The notes: generated by a model from the sequence alone, not told the origin. A DNA stretch of 64,000 bases from Sulfuritalea sp. (GCA_016710465.1 JADJVS010000016.1:310001-374000), one strand, 5' to 3'. Positions 17,816 through 27,074 are shown, counted from the first letter of the stretch. Made by a program: numbers and translations.

Positions 17816-18793
17816 ATGGCCCAGGATTTTCTTTCCCAGGAAGAAGTCGACGCACTGCTGAAGGGGGTTTCCGGGGAAGCCGACGAGGCGCCCGTCGAAG
17901 CCGGCGATGCCGGATCGATCAGGCCCTACGACCTGGGCCGCCAGGAACGCATCGTCCGTGGTCGCATGCCGACCATGGAGTTGATCAACGAGCGCTTCGC
18001 CCGTTATTTGCGGATCGGCCTGTTCAACTACATGCACAAGGGCGTCGAGGTCTCGGTGGCGCCGGTCAAGGTGCAAAAGTACAGCGAGTTCATTCGCAAC
18101 CTGGTGGTACCCACCAACCTCAACCTGATCCAGGCCAAGCCCTTGCGCGGCACCGGCCTGATCGTGCTCGACCCGAGCCTGGTGTTTCTGGTGGTGGACA
18201 ACATGTTCGGCGGCGACGGCCGCTTCCACACCCGCGTCGAGGGGCGCGACTTCACCGCCACCGAGCAACGCATCATTCTCGGCTTGCTCGGAGTGATCTT
18301 CGAGGAGTACCAGCGGGCCTGGCAGCCGGTTTATCCATTGAGCTTCGAATACGTTCGCTCGGAGATGAACACGCAGTTTGCCAATATCGCGACCCCGTCC
18401 GAAGTCGTGATCTCGATCAGCTTCACGCTGGAGTTCTCCGGCAACTCCTCCGAGTTGCATGTATGCCTGCCGTATTCGATGGTCGAACCGATCCGCGACC
18501 TGCTGCACAGCACGATGCACAGCGAGCAGGCCTCCTCCGACAACCGCTGGACCGGCATGCTCCACCGCGAGTTGCAGACGGCCATGGTGGAGCTGGTCGC
18601 GACCCTCGGTTCCACCACCATCACCCTCGACAAGGTGGTCGATCTCAAGGTCGGCGACGTGGTTCCGATCGAGATCGGCGACACGATCCAGACGATGGTC
18701 GATGGCGTGGCGATCATGGAATCCCGCTATGGCATCCAGAACGGACAATACGCGCTGAAGGTCAAGCGCTTCCTCGCCGAAGAGGAGGCCTGA
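17816..18793 (+). CDS. fliM: Flagellar motor switch protein FliM
   Basis: A 325-residue C-ring protein that binds phospho-CheY and sets rotation direction. The start at 17816 gives the classic N-terminus MAQDFLSQEEVDALLKGV, the CheY-P-binding segment; the frame stays open further 5' but that part overlaps fliL. The middle has GTGLIVLDPSLVFLVVDNMFGG, and the C-terminal part is the SpoA-like domain. It is followed 50 bp later by fliN. Confidence 0.96.
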   Translation: MAQDFLSQEEVDALLKGVSGEADEAPVEAGDAGSIRPYDLGRQERIVRGRMPTMELINERFARYLRIGLFNYMHKGVEVSVAPVKVQKYSEFIRNLVVPTNLNLIQAKPLRGTGLIVLDPSLVFLVVDNMFGGDGRFHTRVEGRDFTATEQRIILGLLGVIFEEYQRAWQPVYPLSFEYVRSEMNTQFANIATPSEVVISISFTLEFSGNSSELHVCLPYSMVEPIRDLLHSTMHSEQASSDNRWTGMLHRELQTAMVELVATLGSTTITLDKVVDLKVGDVVPIEIGDTIQTMVDGVAIMESRYGIQNGQYALKVKRFLAEEEA

Positions 18794-18843
18794 TTGCGTG
18801 AATTCCCCAACCCCTTACGCCCATCCGCTGCCCGGAGCATGAC

Positions 18844-19257
18844 ATGAACCAGACCACCGACGAACAGCAGGTATCGGAAGACGATTGGGCCGCCGCCATG
18901 AATGAGCAGACGGTGGCCGCCGCGCCGGGAGCGGCGGCCCAGCCGGCGCGAATTTTTGAACAGTTTTCCGAAGGCGAATCCCCGAGCGCCACGCCGCGCG
19001 GATTCGACATGATCATGGATATCCCCGTATCCCTGACCGTGGAACTGGGCCGTACCAAAATATCCATCCGCAACCTGCTGCAGTTGGCGCACGGATCGGT
19101 GGTCGAACTCGACGGCCTCGCCGGCGAACCGATGGACGTGCTGATCAACGGCACGCTGATAGCCCAGGGCGAGGTGGTGGTGGTGAATGAAAAATTCGGT
19201 ATCCGCCTGACCGACATCATTACGCCGCAGGAGCGCATCCGCAAGCTGAATCGCTGA
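18844..19257 (+). CDS. fliN: Flagellar motor switch protein FliN
   Basis: A 137-residue C-ring protein. The C-terminal SpoA domain is typical: DIPVSLTVELGRTKISIRNL, GSVVELDGLAGEPMDVLING and FGIRLTDIITPQERI. The N-terminal 60 residues are acidic and variable. GGAG lies six bases before the ATG. With FliM and FliG it completes the switch set. Confidence 0.96.
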   Translation: MNQTTDEQQVSEDDWAAAMNEQTVAAAPGAAAQPARIFEQFSEGESPSATPRGFDMIMDIPVSLTVELGRTKISIRNLLQLAHGSVVELDGLAGEPMDVLINGTLIAQGEVVVVNEKFGIRLTDIITPQERIRKLNR

Positions 19258-19369
19258 TAAGTCGGCGCTTCGCCCCTTTGCTTCGCGGCTGATTGCGGCC
19301 GCCCGCGCCGTATCCTCACGGACAATCTTCCGTCACGTTTCCGTGATGAAAATGCCCTGTCAGGATCGC

Positions 19370-19774
19370 ATGCGCAAGTCCGTCTTCCTCTCCATGTCGT
19401 TGGCTTTGGCCACCCCTGGCGCATGGGCACAGGCCACCTCCCAGCCCTCGTTCGGCGCAGGGCTTGCACAGATGCTGCTGGGACTTGGCGGGGTGCTCGT
19501 TCTGCTGGTCGGCAGCCTCTGGTTGCTGAAGCGACTGACGGCGGTGCGCGGACCGGCCAGCGGGATGATGCGCGTGGTGGCGGCAACGGCGGTCGGCGGA
19601 CGCGAGCGCGTCGTCATCCTCGAGGTCGGCAGCACCTGGCTGGTGCTGGGCGTGGCCCCAGGCCGGGTTTCGGCGCTGGCCGAAATCCCGCGCCAAGCCG
19701 CTGCCGAGACGCCCTCAGACGCCGCGCCGACGACAGGCGTCGACTGGGTGCAACGTTTCCTGTCGCGACGCTGA
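19370..19774 (+). CDS. fliO: Flagellar biosynthesis protein FliO
   Basis: About 134 residues from the ATG at 19370, which has AGGA four bases upstream; an ATG at 19343 is possible. FliO helps assemble the FliP ring of the export gate. A cleavable or membrane-inserted leader (SVFLSMSLALATPGAWA) is followed by a membrane helix (MLLGLGGVLVLLVGSLWLLKRL) and the FliO core (VVAATAVGGRERVVILEVG). It lies immediately before fliP. Confidence 0.92.
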   Translation: MRKSVFLSMSLALATPGAWAQATSQPSFGAGLAQMLLGLGGVLVLLVGSLWLLKRLTAVRGPASGMMRVVAATAVGGRERVVILEVGSTWLVLGVAPGRVSALAEIPRQAAAETPSDAAPTTGVDWVQRFLSRR

Positions 19775-19775
19775 G

Positions 19776-20507
19776 ATGATTCGCTGGCTGTTCGCCCTGC
19801 TGCTGTTGCTACCCGGGCTCGCCGCCGCCCAGGCCATGCCGGCAATCACCAGCACCCCGGCCGCCGGCGGCGGCACGCAGTGGTCGCTGTCGATACAGAC
19901 GCTGCTGCTGCTGACCAGCCTGACCTTCATCCCGGCCCTGGTGCTGATGATGACCAGCTTCACCCGCATCATCATCGTGTTTTCCTTGCTGCGCCACGCT
20001 CTGGGCACCCAGACCTCGCCGCCGAACCAGGTGCTGGTCGGCCTTGCGCTGTTCCTCACCTTCTTCATCATGGCTCCGGTCGGCGAGCGCATCTATGCCG
20101 ACGCCTACCTGCCTCTCACCGAGAACCGCATCAGCTTCCAGCAAGCGCTGGAGACCGGATCGGTGCCACTGCGCGCCTTCATGCTCAAGCAGGTGCGCGA
20201 CGCCGACCTGGCCACCTTCACCAAGGTGGCCAGACAAGCCAAACCGGCGAAGGCGGACGATATCCCGATGCGCGTGCTGATCCCGGCCTTCGTCACATCG
20301 GAGCTGAAAACCGCGTTCCAGATCGGCTTCATCGTCTTCATACCCTTCCTGATCATCGACATGGTGGTGGCCTCGGTGCTGATGTCGATGGGCATGATGA
20401 TGATGTCGCCGGTCATCGTCGCCCTACCCTTCAAGATCATGCTGTTCGTGCTGGTCGACGGCTGGAACCTGCTGATCGGTTCCCTGATACTCAGCTTCGG
20501 CACATGA
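19776..20507 (+). CDS. fliP: Flagellar export gate protein FliP
   Basis: A 243-residue core component of the FliPQR export channel. A signal peptide is present (LFALLLLLPGLAAA), as in many FliP proteins, then four membrane helices. Conserved segments include LTSLTFIPALVLMMTSFTRI, PPNQVLVGLALFLTFF and VASVLMSMGMMMMSP. It overlaps fliQ by four bases (ATGA). Confidence 0.97.
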   Translation: MIRWLFALLLLLPGLAAAQAMPAITSTPAAGGGTQWSLSIQTLLLLTSLTFIPALVLMMTSFTRIIIVFSLLRHALGTQTSPPNQVLVGLALFLTFFIMAPVGERIYADAYLPLTENRISFQQALETGSVPLRAFMLKQVRDADLATFTKVARQAKPAKADDIPMRVLIPAFVTSELKTAFQIGFIVFIPFLIIDMVVASVLMSMGMMMMSPVIVALPFKIMLFVLVDGWNLLIGSLILSFGT

Positions 20508-20773
20508 CGCCGACGACCGTCATCGAAATCGGCCGCGGCGCGGTGGAACTCACGCTGATGATCTCGGCGCCGCTGTTCCTGGCGGCGCTCGTTACGGGCC
20601 TTGTCATCAGCATTTTCCAGGCGGCAACGCAGATCAATGAATCGACCTTGTCATTCGTGCCAAAGCTGGTGGCGATCTTCGTCACCCTGATCCTGGCCGG
20701 CCCCTGGATGATCACCCTGATGACCGACTACATGCGCCGGCTCTACGAGTCGATTCCCGGCGTCATCGGCTGA
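20504..20773 (+). CDS. fliQ: Flagellar export gate protein FliQ
   Basis: An 89-residue protein with two membrane helices that lines the export channel with FliP and FliR. It starts at the ATGA overlapping the fliP stop. Diagnostic stretches are LVISIFQAATQINESTLSFV and KLVAIFVTLILAGPWM. Length is exactly as usual. Confidence 0.96.
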   Translation: MTPTTVIEIGRGAVELTLMISAPLFLAALVTGLVISIFQAATQINESTLSFVPKLVAIFVTLILAGPWMITLMTDYMRRLYESIPGVIG

Positions 20774-20815
20774 GCGGCGTCCGGCCGGGCCCATCCACGC
20801 CAATTCGCGCTGCAG

Positions 20816-21604
20816 ATGATTGCGATCCACTCGGCCCAGCTCGATGCCTGGCTGGCGCTTTTCTTCTTTCCGCTGACGCGCATTCTGGCCCTGCTGGCCA
20901 CCGCGCCCGTGTTCAACAACGCCGCGATGCCGGCGCGCATCCGCCTGGTTGCCGGCCTTGCCATGGCCATGGCGCTGGCACCGGCCCTGCCGCCGCCCCC
21001 CGCCATCCCCGTCGGTTCCTGGCTGGGGCTGACCGTCATTGTCGAGCAACTACTCATCGGCAGCATGATGGGCTTCGCCTTGCGGATCGCATTTGCCGCG
21101 CTGGACGTGGCCGGCGAACTGATCGGCCTGCAAATGGGCCTCTCCTTCGCCACCTTTTTCGACCCGGTGGCCGGCGGCGAAACCCCGGTGATGACCCAGT
21201 TCCTTGGCCTGTTGACGGCCTTGTTCTTTCTTGCCATGAACGGGCACCTGCTGGCGATCCACCTGCTGGCGGAAAGTTTCAGCGTGCTGCCCATCGGCAG
21301 CCTGCCGTTTCAGGCGCTATCGCTGGGGGCGTTGGTGAAGGCGGCATCGATGATGTTTTCGCTTGGCGTGCTGCTGGCCTTGCCGCTGATCACCGCGCTG
21401 CTGGTGACCAACCTCGCGCTGGGCGTGCTGTCGCGCGTGGCGCCGGCCTTGAACCTGTTTGCAGTGGGCTTCCCGGTCACCATGGCGCTTGGCTTCCTTG
21501 TACTCCTGTTCTGCCTGCCCTACATCGGCGCGGCGATGGAGCCCGTCTTCAGCCGGGGATTCGACGCGCTGGAGGCCGCCGTGCGCATGGCGGCGGGAGG
21601 CTAA
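20816..21604 (+). CDS. fliR: Flagellar export gate protein FliR
   Basis: A 262-residue multi-pass inner-membrane protein, the last gene of the plus-strand fli operon. It has five to six hydrophobic helices and FliR segments such as GFALRIAFAALDVAGELIGL, GLSFATFFDPVAGG and LNLFAVGFPVTMALG. Its last four bases overlap the end of the convergent lipoprotein gene. Confidence 0.96.
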   Translation: MIAIHSAQLDAWLALFFFPLTRILALLATAPVFNNAAMPARIRLVAGLAMAMALAPALPPPPAIPVGSWLGLTVIVEQLLIGSMMGFALRIAFAALDVAGELIGLQMGLSFATFFDPVAGGETPVMTQFLGLLTALFFLAMNGHLLAIHLLAESFSVLPIGSLPFQALSLGALVKAASMMFSLGVLLALPLITALLVTNLALGVLSRVAPALNLFAVGFPVTMALGFLVLLFCLPYIGAAMEPVFSRGFDALEAAVRMAAGG

Positions 21605-22098
21605 CCGGGACGCCGCGCGAGCTGTATCACGCCTTGCGCGACACGTTGCGAGCCGAGCACGGAGGATTCGAGCCCTTCGGAATATTCGACCACGGCGTAG
21701 GAATCGTAGCCGTTCTGGCGCATCAGTTCCTTGGCGCGTTGGTGAAACACGACCCGCGCTTCGCCCGCGCCACCCGCGTAAACACGCTTCATCCTGAGCG
21801 AAAGATGGAAATGGCGATCGGGGAAGCTGGCCTGCTCGATTTCCCAATTCGGTGCCAGAGGATCGAGAATCAGCCAGGCAGCACCCGCATACAAGCCCCA
21901 GGCGACTATTTTTTCCAGAGGAATCTGGACCTGGCTGGTCAGGTTGAGACTCGTATCCGGCACCAGCGGTCCCTGTGCCGGCAGCGCACCGCTGAGCGAG
22001 CTGACACCAGGATAGTCGCCCAAGGTGCCGCATCCGGCAACGCTCGCCAGCAGAGTGGCGATCACCATACGTCGGCCCACGCAATGGATTGTCTTCAT
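21601..22098 (-). CDS. Conserved-looking hypothetical lipoprotein between fliR and flgL
   Basis: A 165-residue protein with a type II signal peptide; the lipobox is SVAGC (Cys about 23). The mature part has a predicted amphipathic or membrane-associated segment (IVAWGLYAGAAWLIL) and then a beta-rich domain (HFHLSLRMKRVYAGGAGEARVVF). I do not recognise the family. It overlaps the flgL stop by four bases at its start and fliR at its end, so it is probably the last gene of the flg operon. A role in the outer membrane near the flagellum is only inferred from position. Confidence 0.7.
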   Translation of the reverse strand: MKTIHCVGRRMVIATLLASVAGCGTLGDYPGVSSLSGALPAQGPLVPDTSLNLTSQVQIPLEKIVAWGLYAGAAWLILDPLAPNWEIEQASFPDRHFHLSLRMKRVYAGGAGEARVVFHQRAKELMRQNGYDSYAVVEYSEGLESSVLGSQRVAQGVIQLARRPG

Positions 22099-23390
22099 AG
22101 CAGATTGAACAGGGAAAGTTGCGAAACGCGAAGAAAGGATTGCTGCGCGGCTTCCAGCTCCGCCTGCCGGCGCGTCAGGTCGGTAATCGCCTTGGCATAG
22201 TCGACGTCCTGCAGCTCGGAAAGGGTCTGCTGGTATTGCACGGAAAGGTCGCCGGTCATGGTCTGCAACGAGGAGATCTCGTTCATCCGCGTGCCGACCC
22301 GGGCGCGCACGCGCACGATGTTCTCCAGCGACTGGCTGATGTCGCTGATCGCACCGCGCACGTCGCTGATGTACTTGACGTCGGCGGCCGGCGTGGTGGC
22401 GCCTGTTTCAAGCGCCCCGATCAGCTTGGCGACGGTGGCGAACACGCTCTGCGAACTGCTCGGCTCCAGCGTGAAGCTGTCGCCATCGGCCGCCGCGCCG
22501 GATACCGTGATGCTGCCGCCAAGGTTGAAGGACGGCTCGGCGCCCTGGGCGCTTAGAACAATTGGCTGGCCGGCCTGGTAGGCACGTTGGTTGCCCAGTG
22601 CGGCCGGCGCGGCGCCGCCGGTGAGCAGGGAATTGCCGCTGGCGGTGTCGACGAGGTCATAGGTGGTGGCCCCGCCGGTGACGGTAAAGCGCACTTCGAC
22701 CCCCTGGCTGGCCGCGCTGCGCCAGGCCGCCGGATCGCTCACCGAACCGGCATCGATCGATGCCGTGCCGGTATTGCCACTGGCATAGCCGGTGACAAAG
22801 TAGCCATTGCCGTTGGGCACGCGGCGGAAGACGTCAAGGCCGGAGTCGCTGATTTCGATGTAGCGGCTGCTCGATACCTGCAGTTGGCGCTGGCCGTCAT
22901 CACCCTGATAGGTGATTTCACCCCCGGCGACCAGCGCATCGATGGAGCCGCCGAAGGGGATGGTGTCGCTCATGTAGCCGCCGAACAAATGGTTGCCTGC
23001 CGCATCCTTGGTGTTGGCGATGCCGAGCAGTTGGTCGTAGGTGCCACGCAGTTCCGTGGCGATGCCCTTGCGGGCGGTCGGCGTCAGACTGGTGCTGCCG
23101 GCCTGCACGGCAAGCTCACGGACACGCTGCAACAGGTCCTGGGCATGCGCGAGCTGCACCTCCTCGAGACCAAGGGCGCCCATCGCCGCATCCTGGTTCT
23201 TGCCGAACTGGCTGACCACGTCGTTGGCCTGCGAGACCTCAAGCGCGCGCGCCGCAGCCACCGGGTCGTCGCCGGGGGTCAGGATGCGGCGCCCGCTGGT
23301 CAACTGCTGCTGCACCTTGAGCAGGCCAGCCGTCTGCCGGTTGATGCCGGATGCGGCCGAATCGTAGATCATCGAGCTGCTGATACGCAT
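22095..23390 (-). CDS. flgL: Hook-filament junction protein FlgL (HAP3)
   Basis: A 431-residue protein joining hook and filament with FlgK. The flagellin-like N-terminus (MRISSSMIYDSAASGINRQ, LLKVQQQLTSGRRILTPGDDP) and C-terminus (DVDYAKAITDLTRRQAELEA, FLRVSQLSLFNLL) are intact. It begins 26 bp after flgK, so the two are probably co-transcribed from the sigma54 site before flgK. Confidence 0.95.
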   Translation of the reverse strand: MRISSSMIYDSAASGINRQTAGLLKVQQQLTSGRRILTPGDDPVAAARALEVSQANDVVSQFGKNQDAAMGALGLEEVQLAHAQDLLQRVRELAVQAGSTSLTPTARKGIATELRGTYDQLLGIANTKDAAGNHLFGGYMSDTIPFGGSIDALVAGGEITYQGDDGQRQLQVSSSRYIEISDSGLDVFRRVPNGNGYFVTGYASGNTGTASIDAGSVSDPAAWRSAASQGVEVRFTVTGGATTYDLVDTASGNSLLTGGAAPAALGNQRAYQAGQPIVLSAQGAEPSFNLGGSITVSGAAADGDSFTLEPSSSQSVFATVAKLIGALETGATTPAADVKYISDVRGAISDISQSLENIVRVRARVGTRMNEISSLQTMTGDLSVQYQQTLSELQDVDYAKAITDLTRRQAELEAAQQSFLRVSQLSLFNLL

Positions 23391-23416
23391 GGCGCTATGC
23401 CTCCCTGTTCATTTGC

Positions 23417-25345
23417 TTATCGGGCGAGGGCCAGGACCTCGTCGAATATCTTGCTGGCAATCTCGATGACCTTGGCCGCCGCCTGGTAGGCCTGCTGGTA
23501 ACGCAGAAGATTGGCCGCCTCTTCATCGAGATTGACGCCGGCCACCGACTGCAGCGACGTCGTGGCCTGGTCGGCCAGGCTTTGCTGGGCCGCACCAATC
23601 GCCTCGACCTCGTTCGATTTGCTGCCGACCAGACTGACGATCTGGGCGTAGGCGCTCTGGTAGGTTGCCGTCGGGCTGCCGCCGGACGAGGCGTTCATGG
23701 TGCTGCGGGTCTGCAAGGCGCCGAGCAGCGCGGCGTTGCGGTTGTCGGCGACGCCGTTGGTGTTGGTCTCGACGCTGAATACGTCGCCTGTAACCGGAAC
23801 GCCACGGATCGTCGTAGTCCAGCCGTTGTAGCTGATGTCGGCGCCGGCCGTGTAGCTGACACCGCTGGCCAGCGTCGAGCCGGCGGTGACATCGACGACA
23901 TCGAAACTGGTGGCACTGGTAAAACTGATGGTGACCTTGTGCTGCAGGTTGGCATTGACCGGAGGCGGACCATTCACCACCACTGGCTCGATAGCGCCCT
24001 GCCCGGTGTTGGCCAGCGCACTGGCGACGCGTACCGGCGCCGCTGCGGCAATGGCGCGGATGTCGGTCATCGCCACCGAGAGATTGTGGGCGCCGTCTCG
24101 TGTCGGCTGGATCAGGATGCTGTCGTTGGCCGCGGGCGCCCAGGCGCCGGCACTGATGGTGAAGCCATCGACCGTCTGCGGCAGGCTGCCGTAGGTGCGC
24201 ACCAGGTTGTCCGAGTGCCGCGTTAGCCGATAGCTGCCGCCAACATAGGCAAGGTCGTAATTGCTGGTGGTCAGTTCGGCGATGCTCTCGGTGTCGATCG
24301 CCACGTCCGGCGCACCGCTGCCCGTGTTGCTGCTGCTTGCCGTGACGCGCGGCACGGACAGGTTGAAGATAGTCTGTCCCGGTGCTCCGGTGAGGTCCTG
24401 GCCGAGCCGGTTCTGGTCATTGATGTTTTGTCCCAGCGTCAGGGCAATCCTGCCCAGCGCGTTCTGGGTAGTGTTCAGGGTCTCGCTGCGAAAGCGCAGC
24501 ACGCCGCCCAGGCTGCCGCCGGTGATTTGCGATTCGGGAATCACCTGCGCCGTACCGCCGGGACCGATGAGACCGACCGTGATCTGCTCGGAGTTGTCCG
24601 GGGCCCGCACTGCCTTGAGCTGGAAGGCCTGGTTGCCGACCACCAAGGGCTGGCCGGCGCCGACGAAGACGTTGAAGCTGCCATCGCTCTGGGTCGCCGT
24701 GGTAATCCGCACCAGCTTGTTCAGGTCCTTCAGTATCTGTTCGCGCTGGTCGAGCAGATCATTGGGTTCGTGGCTGATGCCACTGGCACGCGCCAGCACG
24801 ACGCGCTGGTTGATGTCGGCCAGTTGGCTACTGAAGGTGTTGATCTGGGTGATCTGGGTCGTCACCTGGGAATTGACACCGCTTGATACATCCGCCAGCC
24901 GTTCGTCGAGCGCCTTGAAGCGCGCCGTCAGCGCTTCCGATGCGGAAAGCATCGATTGGCGTGCCGCCAGCGAGGTCGGGTTGGCGGCGACATCCTGCAC
25001 GCCGCGGAAGAAGTTGGCCAGGCTGGGCGAAAGACCCGAGTCGACGTCGGCAAACATGTTGTCGATCTGGTGGATTTGCGAGAGGTAGCTGTCCATTTCG
25101 GAAGCGCCTGCCTCGGCGCTAAGCACATTGCGGGCAAGGAGCTGGTCGTAGCTGCGCCGCACCGTCTCGACGTGACCACCCTGCCCGACGTAACCGGCAC
25201 CGCTGTAGAGCGCGACATTGGTGCCCTGTACGGTGTACTGCCTGCTGTAGCCCGGTGTCGAGGCATTGGCTATGTTGTGGCTGGTGGTCAGCAGCCCGGT
25301 CTGGGCGGCATTCAGCCCGGTGACACCAATACTCAGAATACCCAT
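23417..25345 (-). CDS. flgK: Hook-filament junction protein FlgK (HAP1)
   Basis: A 642-residue protein that caps the hook and adapts it to the filament. The N-terminus (MGILSIGVTGLNAAQTGLLT, SHNIANASTPGYSRQ) and C-terminus (GVNLDEEAANLLRYQQAYQA) are the conserved axial-protein helices. The central part is long and variable. It has its own sigma54 promoter and a hairpin-forming leader. Confidence 0.95.
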   Translation of the reverse strand: MGILSIGVTGLNAAQTGLLTTSHNIANASTPGYSRQYTVQGTNVALYSGAGYVGQGGHVETVRRSYDQLLARNVLSAEAGASEMDSYLSQIHQIDNMFADVDSGLSPSLANFFRGVQDVAANPTSLAARQSMLSASEALTARFKALDERLADVSSGVNSQVTTQITQINTFSSQLADINQRVVLARASGISHEPNDLLDQREQILKDLNKLVRITTATQSDGSFNVFVGAGQPLVVGNQAFQLKAVRAPDNSEQITVGLIGPGGTAQVIPESQITGGSLGGVLRFRSETLNTTQNALGRIALTLGQNINDQNRLGQDLTGAPGQTIFNLSVPRVTASSSNTGSGAPDVAIDTESIAELTTSNYDLAYVGGSYRLTRHSDNLVRTYGSLPQTVDGFTISAGAWAPAANDSILIQPTRDGAHNLSVAMTDIRAIAAAAPVRVASALANTGQGAIEPVVVNGPPPVNANLQHKVTISFTSATSFDVVDVTAGSTLASGVSYTAGADISYNGWTTTIRGVPVTGDVFSVETNTNGVADNRNAALLGALQTRSTMNASSGGSPTATYQSAYAQIVSLVGSKSNEVEAIGAAQQSLADQATTSLQSVAGVNLDEEAANLLRYQQAYQAAAKVIEIASKIFDEVLALAR

Positions 25346-25370
25346 GATCGCTCCACGTTGGCTTCAGGTA

Positions 25371-25387
25371 ACGGCAAGAATTGCCGT
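25371..25387. other. Perfect inverted repeat in the flgK leader
   Basis: ACGGCAA-GAA-TTGCCGT has 7-bp arms and a 3-base loop and lies 25 bases upstream of the flgK start, inside the predicted 5' leader. It has no T tract, so it is not a typical terminator. It could be an RNA hairpin or a protein site. Confidence 0.4.
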
Positions 25388-25411
25388 GCCTTGAGCCTTC
25401 AGGCAGAGAAC

Positions 25412-25427
25412 AGCAATGGGCGTGCCA
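25412..25427 (-). promoter_or_regulatory. Sigma54 promoter of flgKL
   Basis: The minus strand reads TGGCACGCCCATTGCT, a full match to the -24/-12 consensus, in the gap between flgJ and flgK. The leader would be about 60 bases. Confidence 0.88.
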
Positions 25428-25458
25428 GCTTGTGGATCAGGCGGTCGACAACCGCCTG

Positions 25459-25944
25459 TCACCCGTGGGCGGCGGTTCCAGAAGTCGGCGCTGGCGATAC
25501 GGCGGCAGGAGGCGTGGCGGGCGCCGGCGCGCCGAGGGCGGCGGGTTGGCGTGGGGCCAAAGGCAGCGGAAGCTTTTCCGGATCCAGCCGAATCGCGTTT
25601 GCCGGACGTTGCAGGGGCATGGCACCGAGGTTCTCGATCACGGCCTCGCTGCGCGACATTTGCCGTTCGATGAGTTCGGCCAGCCCGAGCCCTCGCCCCC
25701 GGCCAAGGCTAAGGCTCAACTGCTGGTCGTGCAGCGATTCATAGAGGCGCGAGGCCTGGCTGTCGAACAGGCCCTCGCGCGGCACGGCGTCGCGCATGGA
25801 TTTGAGCACCATCTGCATGAACAGCGACTCGAACTGGCGGGCGATTTCCTTGGTCGCCGCCGGGTCGCCGGCCCTCGCCTGACGCTTGAGCGAAGCCAGG
25901 CGCTGGGTGTCGAGGACGTTGCCGGTGGCGATATCCGCGTTCAT
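25459..25944 (-). CDS. flgJ: Rod-capping protein FlgJ, single-domain form without muramidase
   Basis: A 161-residue protein. It has only the rod-binding domain: TKEIARQFESLFMQMVLKSM, then FDSQASRLYESLHDQQLSLSL. The C-terminal peptidoglycan hydrolase domain found in Salmonella-type FlgJ (over 300 residues) is absent; the protein ends in a Pro/Ala-rich tail. Rod-cap activity is expected, but wall penetration must come from another enzyme. It lies directly after flgI. Confidence 0.9.
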   Translation of the reverse strand: MNADIATGNVLDTQRLASLKRQARAGDPAATKEIARQFESLFMQMVLKSMRDAVPREGLFDSQASRLYESLHDQQLSLSLGRGRGLGLAELIERQMSRSEAVIENLGAMPLQRPANAIRLDPEKLPLPLAPRQPAALGAPAPATPPAAVSPAPTSGTAAHG

Positions 25945-25951
25945 GGAGGCC

Positions 25952-27064
25952 TCAGATGATTTCCAGCTCGGCGCGCAGCGCGCCGGCGGACTTCATTGCC
26001 TGCAGGATGGCAATCAGGTCCTGCGGGTTTGCACCCAGCGAGTTCAGGGCGCGGACGATCTCGGCGAGGTTGGCGCCTGCCTTGACATTCATCAGCGCCG
26101 AGCCTTCCTGGCGGATCTCGATCTGGGCGTTGGCCACCGGCGCGGTCTGGCCGCCGGAGAGCGCGCCCGGCTGGCTGACGGCATTGTCGGTGCTGACGGA
26201 TACCGACAGGTTGCCGTGGGCGACGGCGCAGTTGTCCAGCAGCACGGCCTGGTTCATCACGACCGAGCCGGTGCGGCTGTTCACGATCACCTTGGCCGCC
26301 ATCCGGGCCGGCGTGACTTCGAGATTCTCGATGCCGCCGATGAAGGCCACGCGCTCGCTCGGGTTCTGCGGTGCCTTGACCCGCACCTGGCGCCCATCGG
26401 CTGCCGTGGCCGAACCAGGCGCCATGCCATTGATGGCGTCCACTACCTTCTGGGCCGTGCTGAAGTCGGTGCTGTTGAGCTCGAAATTGACGTAGTCGCC
26501 CTGCCCCAGGGGCATCGGCACTTCGCGTTCGACAATGGCGCCCGCGGCGATGCGGCCGACGGAGAGATGATTCACCGTCACTTTCGATCCGGCGCCCGAT
26601 GCGCCGGCGCCGACCACGGTTACATTGCCCTGGGCCATGGCGTAGATCTGCCCATCGGCACCTTTCAGGGGCGTCAGGATCAGCGTGCCGCCCTTGAGGC
26701 TCTTGGCGTTGCCGATCGACGACACCGTGATGTCGATATTCTGCCCGGCGCGGGCGAAGGCAGGCAGGCTGGCGGTGACCATCACGGCGGCGACGTTCTT
26801 CAGTTGCAGCGATTGCCCCGGCGGCATGTTGATGCCCATGGCCGACAGCATGCTGATGATGCTTTGCACGGTAAACGGCGTCTGCGTGGTCTGGTCGCCG
26901 CTGCCGTCAAGGCCGACGACGACACCGTAGCCGACCAGTTGGTTGGCACGCACGCCGGCGATCGAAGCGATGTCCTTGATGCGCTCGGCCTGTGCCGGGG
27001 CGGCGGCGAGCAGCGCCGTGGCCAGCCACAGCGCGGAAACGATCCTGGCAGTCCTGGTAGTCAT
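25952..27064 (-). CDS. flgI: Flagellar P-ring protein FlgI
   Basis: A 370-residue periplasmic protein that forms the P ring in the peptidoglycan layer. A Sec signal peptide ends at AAPAQAERIKDIAS. Conserved segments are GVRANQLVGYGVVVGLDGSGD, NVAAVMVTASLPAFARAGQ and the ending LGANPQDLIAILQAMKSAGAL. It lies eight bases upstream of flgJ and ten after flgH. Confidence 0.97.
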   Translation of the reverse strand: MTTRTARIVSALWLATALLAAAPAQAERIKDIASIAGVRANQLVGYGVVVGLDGSGDQTTQTPFTVQSIISMLSAMGINMPPGQSLQLKNVAAVMVTASLPAFARAGQNIDITVSSIGNAKSLKGGTLILTPLKGADGQIYAMAQGNVTVVGAGASGAGSKVTVNHLSVGRIAAGAIVEREVPMPLGQGDYVNFELNSTDFSTAQKVVDAINGMAPGSATAADGRQVRVKAPQNPSERVAFIGGIENLEVTPARMAAKVIVNSRTGSVVMNQAVLLDNCAVAHGNLSVSVSTDNAVSQPGALSGGQTAPVANAQIEIRQEGSALMNVKAGANLAEIVRALNSLGANPQDLIAILQAMKSAGALRAELEII

Positions 27065-27074
27065 GGTGATGTCC

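Noticed and set aside
25371..25387. Terminator before flgK
   Set aside because: The stem lies downstream of the sigma54 promoter, is short and lacks a T tract.
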